Below, in pieces: positions 8,656 through 18,317 of a stretch of 64,000 nucleotides of DNA. This DNA is from an uncultured Bacteroidales bacterium (lineage in GTDB: Bacteria > Bacteroidota > Bacteroidia > Bacteroidales > Muribaculaceae). Below the pieces are notes generated by a model that saw nothing but the letters and a program-made list of their open reading frames with translations, was not told the DNA's origin and searched no databases. The stretch spans positions 1-64,000 of the forward strand of contig CACYVC010000012.1 of assembly GCA_902777835.1 (NCBI GenBank), written 5' to 3'. The first letter of the stretch is position 1. Every line of letters begins with the position of its first letter. The position numbers and the translations under genes were made by a program.

Positions 8656-9687
8656 TTATGCATTATCAAAAGCGTTCCAACCTTGAGCGCGGATTTCGAG
8701 CTCGGTGTCGTCGCGGGCTACCATGTAGGCACCCAGCTCGGGCTTGGTAATGCGGCCTATGAGGCGTGCGGTCTTCATCTGCTCCACCTTCTCATGCTGA
8801 GTTAGGGGCACAGTGAAAAGCAATTCGTAGTCCTCGCCACCGTTCATTGCAGCAGTCACGAGATTCATGTTTAACTCCTCGGCCATCACAGCGGTCTGGT
8901 AATCTATGGGAATGCGGTCCTCATAAACTCGGCATCCTACCCCACTCTCCTTGCAGATGTGAAGCAGCTCGCTCGAGAGTCCATCACTCACGTCCATCAT
9001 TGCGGTAGGCTTAACACCCAACTCACGCAACTCGGCTATGACATCGGCGCGCGGCTCAGGCTTGAGTTGTCTCTCTAGCAGATATTCCCGACCAGCAAAA
9101 TCAGGCTGAAAATCTTTCTGCCCTGCTCCAGCCACACGCTCACGCTCAAGGAGCTGCAGCCCCATATAAGCAGCGCCAAGGTCACCACTAACGCATATCA
9201 AGTCGGTGTCGTGCGCTCCGCTACGATACACTATGTCTTCTTCACGTGCCTCACCAATGCATGTGATACTGATGAGCAATCCCGTTACCGATGCCGAAGT
9301 GTCGCCTCCAACTAAATCCACACCATATTTCTCACAAGCTGCATAAATGCCAGAATACAACTCGTTGATGTGCTCCACAGTGAAACGCTTGGAGATTCCT
9401 AACGACACGGTTATTTGCCGTGGAGTGCCATTCATGGCATAGACATCGCTAAGGTTCACCGCCACCGCCTTGTAGCCCAAGTGCTTGAGCGGCGTGTAGG
9501 TGAGGTCAAAATGGATACCCTCAAGCAGCAGGTCGGTAGTGACCAGCGTCTTCATTGCGCCATAATCTAGCACGGCGCAATCGTCGCCCACACCACGCAC
9601 TGTAGTTTTGTTTTTCACTTTAAAATCACGTGTCAACTGGTCAATTAGACCAAACTCTCCCAAAGTAGAAATCTCAGTCTCACTCAT
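8656..9687 (-). CDS. thiL: Thiamine-monophosphate kinase
   Basis: A 343-residue ThiL, which phosphorylates thiamine monophosphate to the diphosphate cofactor using ATP in the cytoplasm. Motifs seen are GVGDDCAVLDYG (about 32-43), TTDLLLEGIHFDL, NLSDVYAMNGTPRQI and LVGGDTSAS, with the magnesium- and nucleotide-binding Asp residues in place; length is normal. It is downstream of the purine nucleoside phosphorylase but separated from it by a strong hairpin. No TPP riboswitch was seen upstream. Confidence 0.94.
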   Translation of the reverse strand: MSETEISTLGEFGLIDQLTRDFKVKNKTTVRGVGDDCAVLDYGAMKTLVTTDLLLEGIHFDLTYTPLKHLGYKAVAVNLSDVYAMNGTPRQITVSLGISKRFTVEHINELYSGIYAACEKYGVDLVGGDTSASVTGLLISITCIGEAREEDIVYRSGAHDTDLICVSGDLGAAYMGLQLLERERVAGAGQKDFQPDFAGREYLLERQLKPEPRADVIAELRELGVKPTAMMDVSDGLSSELLHICKESGVGCRVYEDRIPIDYQTAVMAEELNMNLVTAAMNGGEDYELLFTVPLTQHEKVEQMKTARLIGRITKPELGAYMVARDDTELEIRAQGWNAFDNA

Positions 9688-9725
9688 AGCATTTTATATT
9701 ATTATCTCAAAAAACAATCAAAAAC

Positions 9726-9772
9726 CACAGATTATTCTGAACCCGAAATATCAGACAAATCAGAATAATCTG
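9726..9772 (-). terminator. Terminator after purine nucleoside phosphorylase
   Basis: A 14-bp perfect stem, ACAGATTATTCTGA (9726-9739) with TCAGAATAATCTGT (9759-9772), and a 19-base loop. On the minus strand it is followed by GGTTTTTG. It sits between the phosphorylase stop (9801) and the thiL start (9687). Confidence 0.75.
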
Positions 9773-9800
9773 TAGTTTGTTCAACCTTTTGACCTGGTTT

Positions 9801-10649
9801 TTACACCTCGTCTAGGCTGTTGATGACTTCTGTCACCATAAGGGTCATGATGGGTTCGGCCTTAGTGGCTGCTTGTTGTACCTCCTCGTGAGAAACGTCA
9901 ACAAAGATGCCTTCGCCGCCCAGGTCGGTGATGACGCTCAAACCAAACACTTCCATGTCGGCATGACGAGCCACAATCACCTCAGGCACGGTGCTCATGC
10001 CCACAGCATCGCCACCTATGCGATAGAAGAAGCGATACTCCGATGGGGTCTCAAAGGTGGGACCTTGAGTGCCCACATACACGCCTTCCATCAGTCTTAC
10101 ATTGTTTTTCTTAGCAATATCACGTGCCAAGTCAAGAATGCGGTGACTATAGGCCTCGTTCATAGCGGGGAAACGTGGGCCCAGCTCGTTATAGTTCTTG
10201 CCACGCAAGGGATGGTCGGGGAAGAGGTTTATGTGGTCGGTGATGAGCATCACGTCGCCCACGCGGAAGTCGGGATTCATGCCACCTGCTGCATTGCTTA
10301 CGCACAGCACTTTCACACCTATCGCTTTCATCACACGAATGGGGAATGTGGCCTCCTTCATTGAGTAGCCCTCATAATAGTGGAAACGCCCCTGCATTGC
10401 CATGACATACTTCTTGCCAAGCATGCCAAAGATGAGCTGTCCTTTGTGTCCCTCTACAGTACTTACAGGGAAATTGGGTATTTCGCCGTATGGAATGGCA
10501 ACTTTAATGTCAATTTTGTCGGCGAGGTTTCCAAGTCCTGAGCCGAGCACGATAGCCACTTTAGGCATCTCACCGCCAACTTTCTCACTAAGGAAAGCAG
10601 CGGTCTCTTGGATTTTCTCCAACCAATTTACTTCTTTTGTCATAATCAA
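9801..10649 (-). CDS. Purine-nucleoside phosphorylase (trimeric PNP type)
   Basis: A 282-residue enzyme of the trimeric PNP family (PunA/XapA/DeoD2 group) that splits purine nucleosides with phosphate to free base plus ribose-1-phosphate. Motifs seen: VLGSGLGNL (about 34-42, phosphate loop), GRFHYYEG, VSNAAGGMNP and MSTVPEVIVARH near the substrate pocket. Length is typical. A second in-frame ATG two codons later is an alternative start. It lies 19 bases after lpxK on the same strand and may be co-transcribed with it, though the functions are unrelated. Confidence 0.94.
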   Translation of the reverse strand: MIMTKEVNWLEKIQETAAFLSEKVGGEMPKVAIVLGSGLGNLADKIDIKVAIPYGEIPNFPVSTVEGHKGQLIFGMLGKKYVMAMQGRFHYYEGYSMKEATFPIRVMKAIGVKVLCVSNAAGGMNPDFRVGDVMLITDHINLFPDHPLRGKNYNELGPRFPAMNEAYSHRILDLARDIAKKNNVRLMEGVYVGTQGPTFETPSEYRFFYRIGGDAVGMSTVPEVIVARHADMEVFGLSVITDLGGEGIFVDVSHEEVQQAATKAEPIMTLMVTEVINSLDEV

Positions 10650-10668
10650 TCTATGTTAAGGTAAATAA

Positions 10669-11787
10669 TTAATCTTCATTTGCCGAAATGAGCGTTTGCA
10701 GCTCGTAGATGAAGTCCCGATCCTCATAGTTGAGGAAGTCGGCCTGAATAGGAATGAAAAATATCTGGTCGCGACATGTTGGTGGGAAATAAGGACTATT
10801 GAGGATGCGCACTGCATCTTTCTCGGTAGTGATAATATACTTACGGCGCCCTTCAAGTTCCTTAAGAACCTTGAAAATGTAGCTGAAATCGCTACGGGTA
10901 TAAGTGTGATGGTCATCGTAGTGAATCACTTTGAGGCGTGTGCCAAACTGCCTCAAATACTTAGTGAATGGACGAGGATTTGCAATGCCTGCAATGCCCA
11001 GTAACACATCGTCCTTGTCGAGCCAGTTGAGTGATGTGAGCTCAGGGTTGCCAATGGGGAACACTGGCTCAGGAGCGCCATAGCGTATCTTAGAGAAATA
11101 AAGCTGCTGATACTTGAACAACTCCAGATGCTCCTTAAACATGCGCAAGTCAACTGGTTTGATATCGTCAGGACACTTAGTCACTACCACCATGTCGCAC
11201 TTAAGTATGCGATCGGCGGGTTCGCGCAACTGTCCCAGAGGCATGAGTTTGTCTTCAAAAGGCGGACGATTGTAGTCAATCATCACCACGTTGACTTTGG
11301 GTTTCACATAACGATGCTGAAGAGCATCATCAAGGAGAATAAGGTCGATGTCGGGGTTTATTTTCAGCAATGTCTTTATGCCCTTGCGGCGGTTCTCGCA
11401 CACTGCCACATCAATGAGACCACGGAACTTATGGTAAATCTGATAAGGTTCGTCTCCCAAGTCCACTGGCGTGAGGTTGTCGCTTGCCATCACAAAGCCT
11501 TTAGTGCGACGCTTGTAGCCACGACTTAAGACAGCTATGTTGTAGCGCCTTCCAAGTCTCGATATAATATATTCCACGTGAGGGGTCTTTCCTGTCCCAC
11601 CCACAGTGACATTGCCTATCGAAACCACAGGCACTTCAAAAGATTCCTCTTTAAGAATCCCCATATTAAAAGCCGTGTTCCTCATCCACACCCCAGCGCC
11701 ATATCCCCAAGACAGTGGTGTGAGCAACACTTTCTCGGTACCGAGAAGCACCCTGCGGCCTATTCGTATTATGTTGTCAAAATCCAT
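10669..11787 (-). CDS. lpxK: Tetraacyldisaccharide 4'-kinase
   Basis: A 372-residue LpxK, the inner-membrane kinase that adds the 4'-phosphate to the lipid A precursor. A hydrophobic N-terminus is followed by the P-loop GNVTVGGTGKTPH (about 58-70), then SRGYKRRTKG, DDALQHR and the C-terminal KDAVR region, all typical. Its presence shows the cell makes lipid A. It is transcribed after sppA with a 66-base gap. Confidence 0.95.
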   Translation of the reverse strand: MDFDNIIRIGRRVLLGTEKVLLTPLSWGYGAGVWMRNTAFNMGILKEESFEVPVVSIGNVTVGGTGKTPHVEYIISRLGRRYNIAVLSRGYKRRTKGFVMASDNLTPVDLGDEPYQIYHKFRGLIDVAVCENRRKGIKTLLKINPDIDLILLDDALQHRYVKPKVNVVMIDYNRPPFEDKLMPLGQLREPADRILKCDMVVVTKCPDDIKPVDLRMFKEHLELFKYQQLYFSKIRYGAPEPVFPIGNPELTSLNWLDKDDVLLGIAGIANPRPFTKYLRQFGTRLKVIHYDDHHTYTRSDFSYIFKVLKELEGRRKYIITTEKDAVRILNSPYFPPTCRDQIFFIPIQADFLNYEDRDFIYELQTLISANED

Positions 11788-11853
11788 CGATAAAAAACTG
11801 ATGATTTTGGTTTTATTTTTTGATGTTAGTGCACTCTATTTTCGTGAAGGTGG

Positions 11854-13641
11854 TTAAAAGTCTATCTCAACAGGTTCCATGATGCACAGCACCTGGTCAC
11901 GTCCCAGAATTGACTGCAGCTTCTCATAGTAGGTGTAGAACATTCCCATGCGGCGCTGCATGTCTTCCTCCATCTTTGCTCGAGTCATCTGCCCCAACAT
12001 TGCCTGGAATGTCAGTTCAACATTTGGCAGGTTTGTGATAGAGTAGTCATCGCCAAGATTGGCCTTCTTGGCTACCCAGTCAATAGCCGACTGTAAGCCA
12101 CCAAACTCATCTACCAATCCAATGTTCTTAGCAGTTATTCCATCCCACACACGTCCCTCAGCAATCGACTTGATAGAGTCTTGCGACACGTTGCGTCCCA
12201 TAGCGCAGCGGCGAGTGAAGAGGTCATAGCCACGCTCCACCATGCGCTGCAGGGCTGCCTTCTGCTGCTCACTAAGGGGTTTGTACATAGTGCCTGCTAT
12301 AGCATTCTTGTTGGTTGTTACCTCCTCAAATTTTACTCCAAGAGTGTTGTTGATGAGATTGCTGGCATTAGGAATAATGCCAAAGATGCCAATACTGCCT
12401 GTTATGGTCGTGGGCTCAGCAAAAATGCGCTGTGCCCCCGAAGAGATGTAATATCCACCTGAGGCGGCATAGTCGCTCATCGACACTGCCACAGGTTTTC
12501 CGCTCTTCTTGAAGTCTTCTATAGCCTTCCATATAACCTCACTGCCAAAGGCACTGCCGCCAGGTGAATTGACACGCAGCACCATGCCCTTCACATTGTC
12601 GTCATATTGCAGTTCCCTGATCGTTGCTGCCAGCGACTCGCTGTCGATTCCCTCCTCGGCCATGCCAGGTACTGAGGTCGAGCCATCAATCTCTCCAGTA
12701 GCGTATACAACTGCTATTTGCTTGTCTTCATAAGCCTTCTTGGTATCGGTGAGCACCAACTGACTTGGAGTGACGAGTTTCAGGTCGTCTTTCATCTCCA
12801 CATCGGTCTTGCGACGCAACTTGTCTTCCATCTCGGTGCGATAACACAAGTGGTCAACAATCTTGTTTTGCAACAGTTCTTCAGTGCTCATAGTCATCAT
12901 CACGCTATCGGTGAGCTGGTTGAATATTTCGGGAGCAATCTTTCGCGATGCTGCGATATCCTTTGAAATCACGCCCCAAAGGCTACCCAAGTAATGCTCT
13001 TGCTGCTCACGGTTAGCATCGCTCATTTCGCTGAGCATATAAGGCTCCACAGCACTCTTGAAGGTACCAACACGCACCACCTGCATTTCCACTCCAACTT
13101 TGTCGAGGAGGTTCTTCATATAGGGTGTAGAAGCACCCAGACCATGCACGTCAACAGCACCCTCAGGGTTGAGGAAGATGCTATCGGCAACCGAAGCCAA
13201 GTAATAATCGCTCTGCATAATACCCTCGTCACCAAAAGCATATACAAATTTATTGCTCTTCTTGAAATCAACAAGGGCATTTCTCAACTCATATAGCGAC
13301 GACATCCCCGATGCCATGCCGCGACAATCAAGATACACGCCTTCTATCTTCTCGTTGTCCTTTGCAAGCTTTAAGCTCTTGATAAGTGTGCACAGATCCT
13401 GGCCAGTTTCTGCCTCCGAAATCATCGCCATCATCTCACTCATCTCCGATGGACGCTCGTTAAGCTCGCCTTCAAGCCTGATGTAAAGGATGGATTTATC
13501 GTCCAGTTTCACACCCATAGAGCTGCCCATTGAACTGAAAATCACAAAACTCATAAGAATTGCGGTGATAGTAAAGAATATCAAGGCCAAAAAACTGCCT
13601 ACAAATGAACCGCAAACTACCAAGAAGAATTTTTTTAACAT
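11854..13641 (-). CDS. sppA: Signal peptide peptidase SppA, long (67K) type
   Basis: A 595-residue membrane serine protease with one N-terminal membrane segment and two tandem ClpP-like domains. The catalytic lysine is expected in FKSAVEPYM (about residue 200) and the nucleophile serine in NSPGGSAFGSEV (about 383), the usual Lys/Ser dyad across the two halves. It degrades cleaved signal peptides in the inner membrane. Length and motifs match the E. coli-type long form. Confidence 0.93.
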   Translation of the reverse strand: MLKKFFLVVCGSFVGSFLALIFFTITAILMSFVIFSSMGSSMGVKLDDKSILYIRLEGELNERPSEMSEMMAMISEAETGQDLCTLIKSLKLAKDNEKIEGVYLDCRGMASGMSSLYELRNALVDFKKSNKFVYAFGDEGIMQSDYYLASVADSIFLNPEGAVDVHGLGASTPYMKNLLDKVGVEMQVVRVGTFKSAVEPYMLSEMSDANREQQEHYLGSLWGVISKDIAASRKIAPEIFNQLTDSVMMTMSTEELLQNKIVDHLCYRTEMEDKLRRKTDVEMKDDLKLVTPSQLVLTDTKKAYEDKQIAVVYATGEIDGSTSVPGMAEEGIDSESLAATIRELQYDDNVKGMVLRVNSPGGSAFGSEVIWKAIEDFKKSGKPVAVSMSDYAASGGYYISSGAQRIFAEPTTITGSIGIFGIIPNASNLINNTLGVKFEEVTTNKNAIAGTMYKPLSEQQKAALQRMVERGYDLFTRRCAMGRNVSQDSIKSIAEGRVWDGITAKNIGLVDEFGGLQSAIDWVAKKANLGDDYSITNLPNVELTFQAMLGQMTRAKMEEDMQRRMGMFYTYYEKLQSILGRDQVLCIMEPVEIDF

Positions 13642-13840
13642 AACTATAATCGTTTTATTACAAGGCGCTTAGCCCATACCAAGAAAGGCTGAGACAATTA
13701 ATTTGTTCAACATAATTCATCTGCACAGCAAGTCTCACTTACTATGCAATCTACAAAGATAGACATAAATTTCCCAATAGCAGCGATAAAAACAAAAAAT
13801 ATTTTCCTTTTTTTCATAAAAATTGCAAAATAGGACTTTA

Positions 13841-13857
13841 TTAATGCATAATGCACA
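13841..13857. repeat. Short GCATTA-type repeat
   Basis: The words TTAATGCATAATGCAC occur in the 295-base gap between fmt and sppA, with another ATGCATTA at 13933. The gap also holds CAAAGATA at 13754-13761 (a TATCTTTG box on the minus strand) that may start sppA transcription. No gene could be supported in this gap. Confidence 0.4.
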
Positions 13858-13936
13858 TCAGAGCATCTCGGCGTGAAAACAGGAGCAGCACAAAATAAGC
13901 GCCCTAAAGAGCGCTTAAGATTGAACATTTTATGCA

Positions 13937-14902
13937 TTAGTTAAACCGACAGCCGTTGAGATTGAAGCCGCGCATGAAGTCGGCAGCGGGCATACGCCGC
14001 TTACCCGAAAGTTGCAAGGAGAGAATTTCGAGCGCACCATCGCCACAATTCACCACCAAGTGTTTGCCATCGGCGATAATGGTGCCAGGCGCAGACCCAT
14101 CACTTGCGACAGGTTCGCTGGTGGCATAGATTTTGACGTGCAGAGCATTACCATCGGCATCAATTATCTCGCTCCACGCTGCAGGATATGGCGAGAGTCC
14201 ACGAATGTGGTTATAGAGCTGCTCGGCGGAACGGTTCCAGTTGATGCGGCACGTCTCAGTGAAGATTTTTGGTGCTGGTGTAGGTTCTTCGCCTGCAGTG
14301 AGCATCTGGTCTTGAGGTATGGGCTTGACTGTTCCAGCTATGATTGCATCAACCGTGTCGATTACCATGCCCGCACCAAGCATCATTAGGCGGTCGTGGA
14401 TAGTCTCCACATTGTCGGTGCGTCCAATCTCGATAGCCTGCTGCTGAATCACGTCGCCAGTGTCAATCTCATGTTTAAGGAAGAATGTGGTTACTCCTGT
14501 TGTAGTGTCACCGTTCATCACTGCCCAGTTAATGGGTGCCGCACCACGATATTTGGGCAACAGCGACGCATGCAAGTTGAAGGTGCCCAACGGCGGCATT
14601 GCCCACACCACCTCCGGCAGCATACGGAAGGCAATGACGATGTGCAGCTGTGCATTCAGTGAGCGCAATTCCTCAACAAATGCCTCATCTTTGAGGCGCT
14701 CAGGCTGCATGATGTGTAGGCCTTGCTCCAATGCATATTGCTTGACTGCCGACTGAATCATTTTATGTCCACGTCCTGCAATCTTGTCGGGCATAGTCAC
14801 CACACCCACAATGTTATAACCGCCTTCAACTAGGCGCTTAAGACTCTCCACAGCAAAATCGGGAGTGCCAAAAAATACTATACTTAGGTCTTCTTTTGTC
14901 AT
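13937..14902 (-). CDS. fmt: Methionyl-tRNA formyltransferase
   Basis: A 321-residue Fmt that formylates initiator Met-tRNA using 10-formyl-tetrahydrofolate. The Rossmann formyltransferase domain holds FFGTPDFAV at the start, FNLHASLLPKYRGAAPINW (catalytic Asn and His) at about 107-125, and HEIDTGDVI with the catalytic Asp. The C-terminal OB-like domain fills about 210-321. Sits after the ClC gene on the same strand, in a housekeeping run. Confidence 0.95.
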   Translation of the reverse strand: MTKEDLSIVFFGTPDFAVESLKRLVEGGYNIVGVVTMPDKIAGRGHKMIQSAVKQYALEQGLHIMQPERLKDEAFVEELRSLNAQLHIVIAFRMLPEVVWAMPPLGTFNLHASLLPKYRGAAPINWAVMNGDTTTGVTTFFLKHEIDTGDVIQQQAIEIGRTDNVETIHDRLMMLGAGMVIDTVDAIIAGTVKPIPQDQMLTAGEEPTPAPKIFTETCRINWNRSAEQLYNHIRGLSPYPAAWSEIIDADGNALHVKIYATSEPVASDGSAPGTIIADGKHLVVNCGDGALEILSLQLSGKRRMPAADFMRGFNLNGCRFN

Positions 14903-14989
14903 TTAATATTCTTTTTCTAGTAGTTCTAGATTTTCTAGACTATCTATTTATGGATTAAATAGTGTACAGCCCTATATCGCTGCATTATT

Positions 14990-16828
14990 TTAATCGTAGC
15001 TATAGTGCTTGAGAACTTCGCGATAGGAGTTGAAAATCTTTGACTTGGAGACGAAACCCACATATTTGCCGTCTTCCACCACTGGGAGGTTCCACGCCTT
15101 AGTCTCGTCGAATATCTTCATTACCTGCTCCATAGGAGTGCCCACCTCTATTTGTGCTGGTGGTGACGACATGAAGCGCTCCACATAAATGCGGCGGTAG
15201 AGGTCAGGGCGGAACATGATGTTACGTATGTCATCGAGCAATACCACGCCAAGAAGACGACCCTCATCGTCGGTCACAGGGAAAAGGTTGCGAGAACTCT
15301 GCGCTATCACATCGACCATCTCTTTGAGACTCATCTTAGGATGTACAGCGATGAAATCGGTCTCTATCACACTATCCATCTTCAGAAGTGTGAGCACCGA
15401 CTTATCCTTGTGATGCGTGAGCAACTCGCCACGCTTTGCCAAGCGACGAGAGTAGATACCATAGGGCAAAAGAATGCGTGAGGTAAGGTATGAGACAACA
15501 GAGACGATGAGTAACGGCAAGAACAACTCGTAGCCACCAGTCATCTCGGCTGTGAGGAATATTGCCATGAGTGGGGCGTGCATCACTCCCGCCATTACTG
15601 CCGCCATACCCAGCAAGGCAAAGTTTTTGTGTGACAGGGGCAGACTCTGATCTACCACTCCCAGCGAATTAAGCAAGAAAGCAAAGAAGAAACCCGCCAT
15701 ACAACCCACATAAAGTGAAGGGGCAAACGTTCCTCCCACTCCACCACCGCCATTGGTAGCACTAGTTGCAAACACTTTAGTGAAGCATAGGCAACCAACC
15801 AGTGCCACTGCCCACCACACATTGCCACGGTATTCGTAGAAGATGCTATTATCGAAAAGCGGTGTCACCTCGCCATTAAGAAGACTGTTGATAGCGCCAT
15901 ACCCTTCGCCATAGAGTGCAGGAAAGAGGAAAATCAGTGAGCTGAGTATTACTGCGCCAATGGCGAAGCGCACCCAATGGTTGGTAATGCGGGCAAACAT
16001 ATTCTCCATCATCTCTATCAACTTGTTGAAATAGAAAGAGACAAAGCCGCAGAACAAACCCAGCAAAATCACAAACGGAATGCGTGAAGTGAAGAATGGC
16101 TCGCTCTGCGAGAAGAAGAACTCCACATTATAACCAGTAAAGGCATAGGCCACGGTTGCACCAGTCACCGAGGCTATAATAAGCGGAACTACAGACCGCG
16201 AATTGAGATCTATGAGCAACACTTCGATGGTAAATAGCACTCCTGCAATAGGCGCCTTGAAGATGCCGGCAATACCAGCTGCCGCACCACATCCCACAAG
16301 GAGCATAAGGGTCTGGGGGGATAGTCTAAAAAACTGTCCTAAATTAGAGCCTATTGCAGCCCCAGTAAACACGATAGGGCCCTCGGCTCCTACCGAGCCA
16401 CCAAAGCCTATGGTCACCGACGACGACACAAGCGAAGCATACATATTGTGGGGCTTTAACCTGCTCTTGCGCAGGGCAATGGCATATAGCACACGAGTCA
16501 CACCATGATAAATATCATCCTTTATGACATAGCGCACATACATGCCAGCGAGAAAAATGCCCACTACAGGGAACACCAAATATTCGTAGTTGCCACCAGC
16601 GATGTGCACATGCTTGGTTAGAATACCAGCAATGAAACCAATGAGAAATTTGAGCAGCACCGCAGCAAGTCCTGAGACGGCACCCACCACCAAGGCGAGC
16701 ATCACCACAAAGGTCTTTTCTTTGATGTGCTTCTCACGCCAGCGACGCAATGACGCAAGCCAGCGCGAAGTGCTTTGCTCCACTGGTTCAGCATTAGTCT
16801 TATTTACCTTGCCGTAACTATTCATCAC
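14990..16828 (-). CDS. ClC-family chloride channel/transporter with C-terminal CBS pair
   Basis: A 612-residue membrane protein: a ClC core (about 35-460) followed by two CBS domains (about 480-600) that usually bind adenine nucleotides. ClC motifs are GSVGAEGPIV (gating glutamate), FKAPIAGVLFTIEV and GGGGVGGTFAPSLYVG. The position matching the internal proton glutamate of the E. coli antiporter (second Glu of IIEEM) is Val here (TIEVL), as in ClC channels. The start overlaps the stop of the upstream glycosylphosphotransferase by 4 bases, so the two are translationally coupled. Confidence 0.93.
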   Translation of the reverse strand: MMNSYGKVNKTNAEPVEQSTSRWLASLRRWREKHIKEKTFVVMLALVVGAVSGLAAVLLKFLIGFIAGILTKHVHIAGGNYEYLVFPVVGIFLAGMYVRYVIKDDIYHGVTRVLYAIALRKSRLKPHNMYASLVSSSVTIGFGGSVGAEGPIVFTGAAIGSNLGQFFRLSPQTLMLLVGCGAAAGIAGIFKAPIAGVLFTIEVLLIDLNSRSVVPLIIASVTGATVAYAFTGYNVEFFFSQSEPFFTSRIPFVILLGLFCGFVSFYFNKLIEMMENMFARITNHWVRFAIGAVILSSLIFLFPALYGEGYGAINSLLNGEVTPLFDNSIFYEYRGNVWWAVALVGCLCFTKVFATSATNGGGGVGGTFAPSLYVGCMAGFFFAFLLNSLGVVDQSLPLSHKNFALLGMAAVMAGVMHAPLMAIFLTAEMTGGYELFLPLLIVSVVSYLTSRILLPYGIYSRRLAKRGELLTHHKDKSVLTLLKMDSVIETDFIAVHPKMSLKEMVDVIAQSSRNLFPVTDDEGRLLGVVLLDDIRNIMFRPDLYRRIYVERFMSSPPAQIEVGTPMEQVMKIFDETKAWNLPVVEDGKYVGFVSKSKIFNSYREVLKHYSYD

Positions 16829-18279
16829 ACACCCTTGCCGGTAACAACGATTTTAATGGTGTAAGCCAAAATTTTGATATCGTTCAAAAGCGACATATTC
16901 TCTATATATAACAAGTCGTAGTCTAAACGTTCAAGCATCTCATCAACATTGCGGGCATAGCCAAACTTTACCTGCCCCATCGATGTGATGCCAGGACGCA
17001 CTTGATGCACAAGCAGATAAGCTGGCTGACGAGCCACAATTTGATCGATGTAGAACTGGCGTTCAGGCCGAGGTCCAACTAGCGACATGTCGCCCTTGAG
17101 CACGTTCCAGAACTGCGGCAACTCATCTATGCGAAACTTGCGTAGCACATGTCCTAGACGCGTGATGCGTGGATCATCGGTACTCGAGAGTTGTGGCTTG
17201 TTGTCTTTCTCAGCATCGGCAACCATCGAGCGGAACTTATAGATTTTGAAGGTCTTATTGTGATATCCCACGCGTTCTTGCGAGAAGATGATGGGACCAT
17301 GAGAATCAAGTTTTACAAGTATCGACACAACAATATATACTGGCAGCAGCAATACCATCATCACTGCCGACACCACAATGTCCATAACTCGTTTGATGTT
17401 CTTGCCGCCCTCGCTCATTGTGCTACCGCCCACATCTACTAGCGGGTCGCCATAGAGGTTGCTGAACCTTGCACGCGACATAAATACATTCTTCTTGTCG
17501 GGGGTCATCTTGATAGGTATATTCAAGGCATATAGGCGATCAATAATCCCCAGCATCTGCTCCATGTTCTGCTTGGTGGGTACCACAATTACCTCGCTCA
17601 CTTCCTGTTCTTTGCACACTTGCATTATGTCGGCAAAGTCATAAACGGGCAACACGATATCCTTAACTCTATTTTCTCCTGGCAAGTCAACAAAGCCCAC
17701 TACGTTGTATCCAAAGGTGTTAATGTTATTCTTTAGGCGCTGATAGAATGAGAAACCTGAAGCGCCGCTGCCCACTATCAATGCCTTGAATTGTAACTGT
17801 CCATTCCTGATGCGACGCGTGACAGCACTGGTAATCAGCAACCTAACAAGATAGACTACTATGAACAACGTGCCTACGAGCAGTAATATCACCTCATAGT
17901 TCGCGGTGCGACTCTCCATCATATCGTTGATAAGCGCAATGAGGATAATCATGAAACTGTTGCACACGGCACTCAATAGCGTTATGATGAACTCCTGTAA
18001 GCGTGACTTGCGATAAGGCACATTATAATAACCTGAGAGATAATATACAAACATCATGAGTAGCGGGAACACGACCTGCCCCACCATCACATTCTTGGAC
18101 ACAAGAAATGAACCCAATGACAATTGGCCCTTAACAAACCCAAGATTATAACGCAACATGTTGAAAAGGAACCACGCCATATTCGACGACGCAAAGTCGC
18201 CAATCACATATCTTAGCCGTTGTCTCTGTTCGCCAGTCATTTTATAGTTGTCAATTATCATTGAGCCGCATTCGCTCAC
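16825..18279 (-). CDS. Polyprenyl-phosphate glycosyl-1-phosphate transferase (WcaJ/WbaP type)
   Basis: A 484-residue inner-membrane enzyme that would start exopolysaccharide or glycan repeat-unit synthesis by moving a sugar-phosphate to undecaprenyl phosphate. Four N-terminal membrane segments (about 30-150) are followed by a CoA-binding-like Rossmann region (LIVGSGASGFSFYQ) and, after a fifth hydrophobic segment, the catalytic bacterial sugar-transferase domain (about 285-484) with KFRSMV, RKFRIDELPQFWNV and LVGPRPER. The sugar is not predictable. It overlaps the ClC gene by 4 bases. Confidence 0.92.
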   Translation of the reverse strand: MSECGSMIIDNYKMTGEQRQRLRYVIGDFASSNMAWFLFNMLRYNLGFVKGQLSLGSFLVSKNVMVGQVVFPLLMMFVYYLSGYYNVPYRKSRLQEFIITLLSAVCNSFMIILIALINDMMESRTANYEVILLLVGTLFIVVYLVRLLITSAVTRRIRNGQLQFKALIVGSGASGFSFYQRLKNNINTFGYNVVGFVDLPGENRVKDIVLPVYDFADIMQVCKEQEVSEVIVVPTKQNMEQMLGIIDRLYALNIPIKMTPDKKNVFMSRARFSNLYGDPLVDVGGSTMSEGGKNIKRVMDIVVSAVMMVLLLPVYIVVSILVKLDSHGPIIFSQERVGYHNKTFKIYKFRSMVADAEKDNKPQLSSTDDPRITRLGHVLRKFRIDELPQFWNVLKGDMSLVGPRPERQFYIDQIVARQPAYLLVHQVRPGITSMGQVKFGYARNVDEMLERLDYDLLYIENMSLLNDIKILAYTIKIVVTGKGV

Positions 18280-18317
18280 TTAACACTAAAACTTAACACT
18301 TATCTCTTACTTAATGA

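Noticed and set aside
9688..9800. TPP riboswitch before thiL
   Set aside because: The gap holds only a simple terminator hairpin and lacks the conserved TPP motif CUGAGA.
13707..13937. 76-codon open frame on the minus strand between fmt and sppA
   Set aside because: Low-complexity composition, no domain, and it overlaps promoter-like sequence of sppA.
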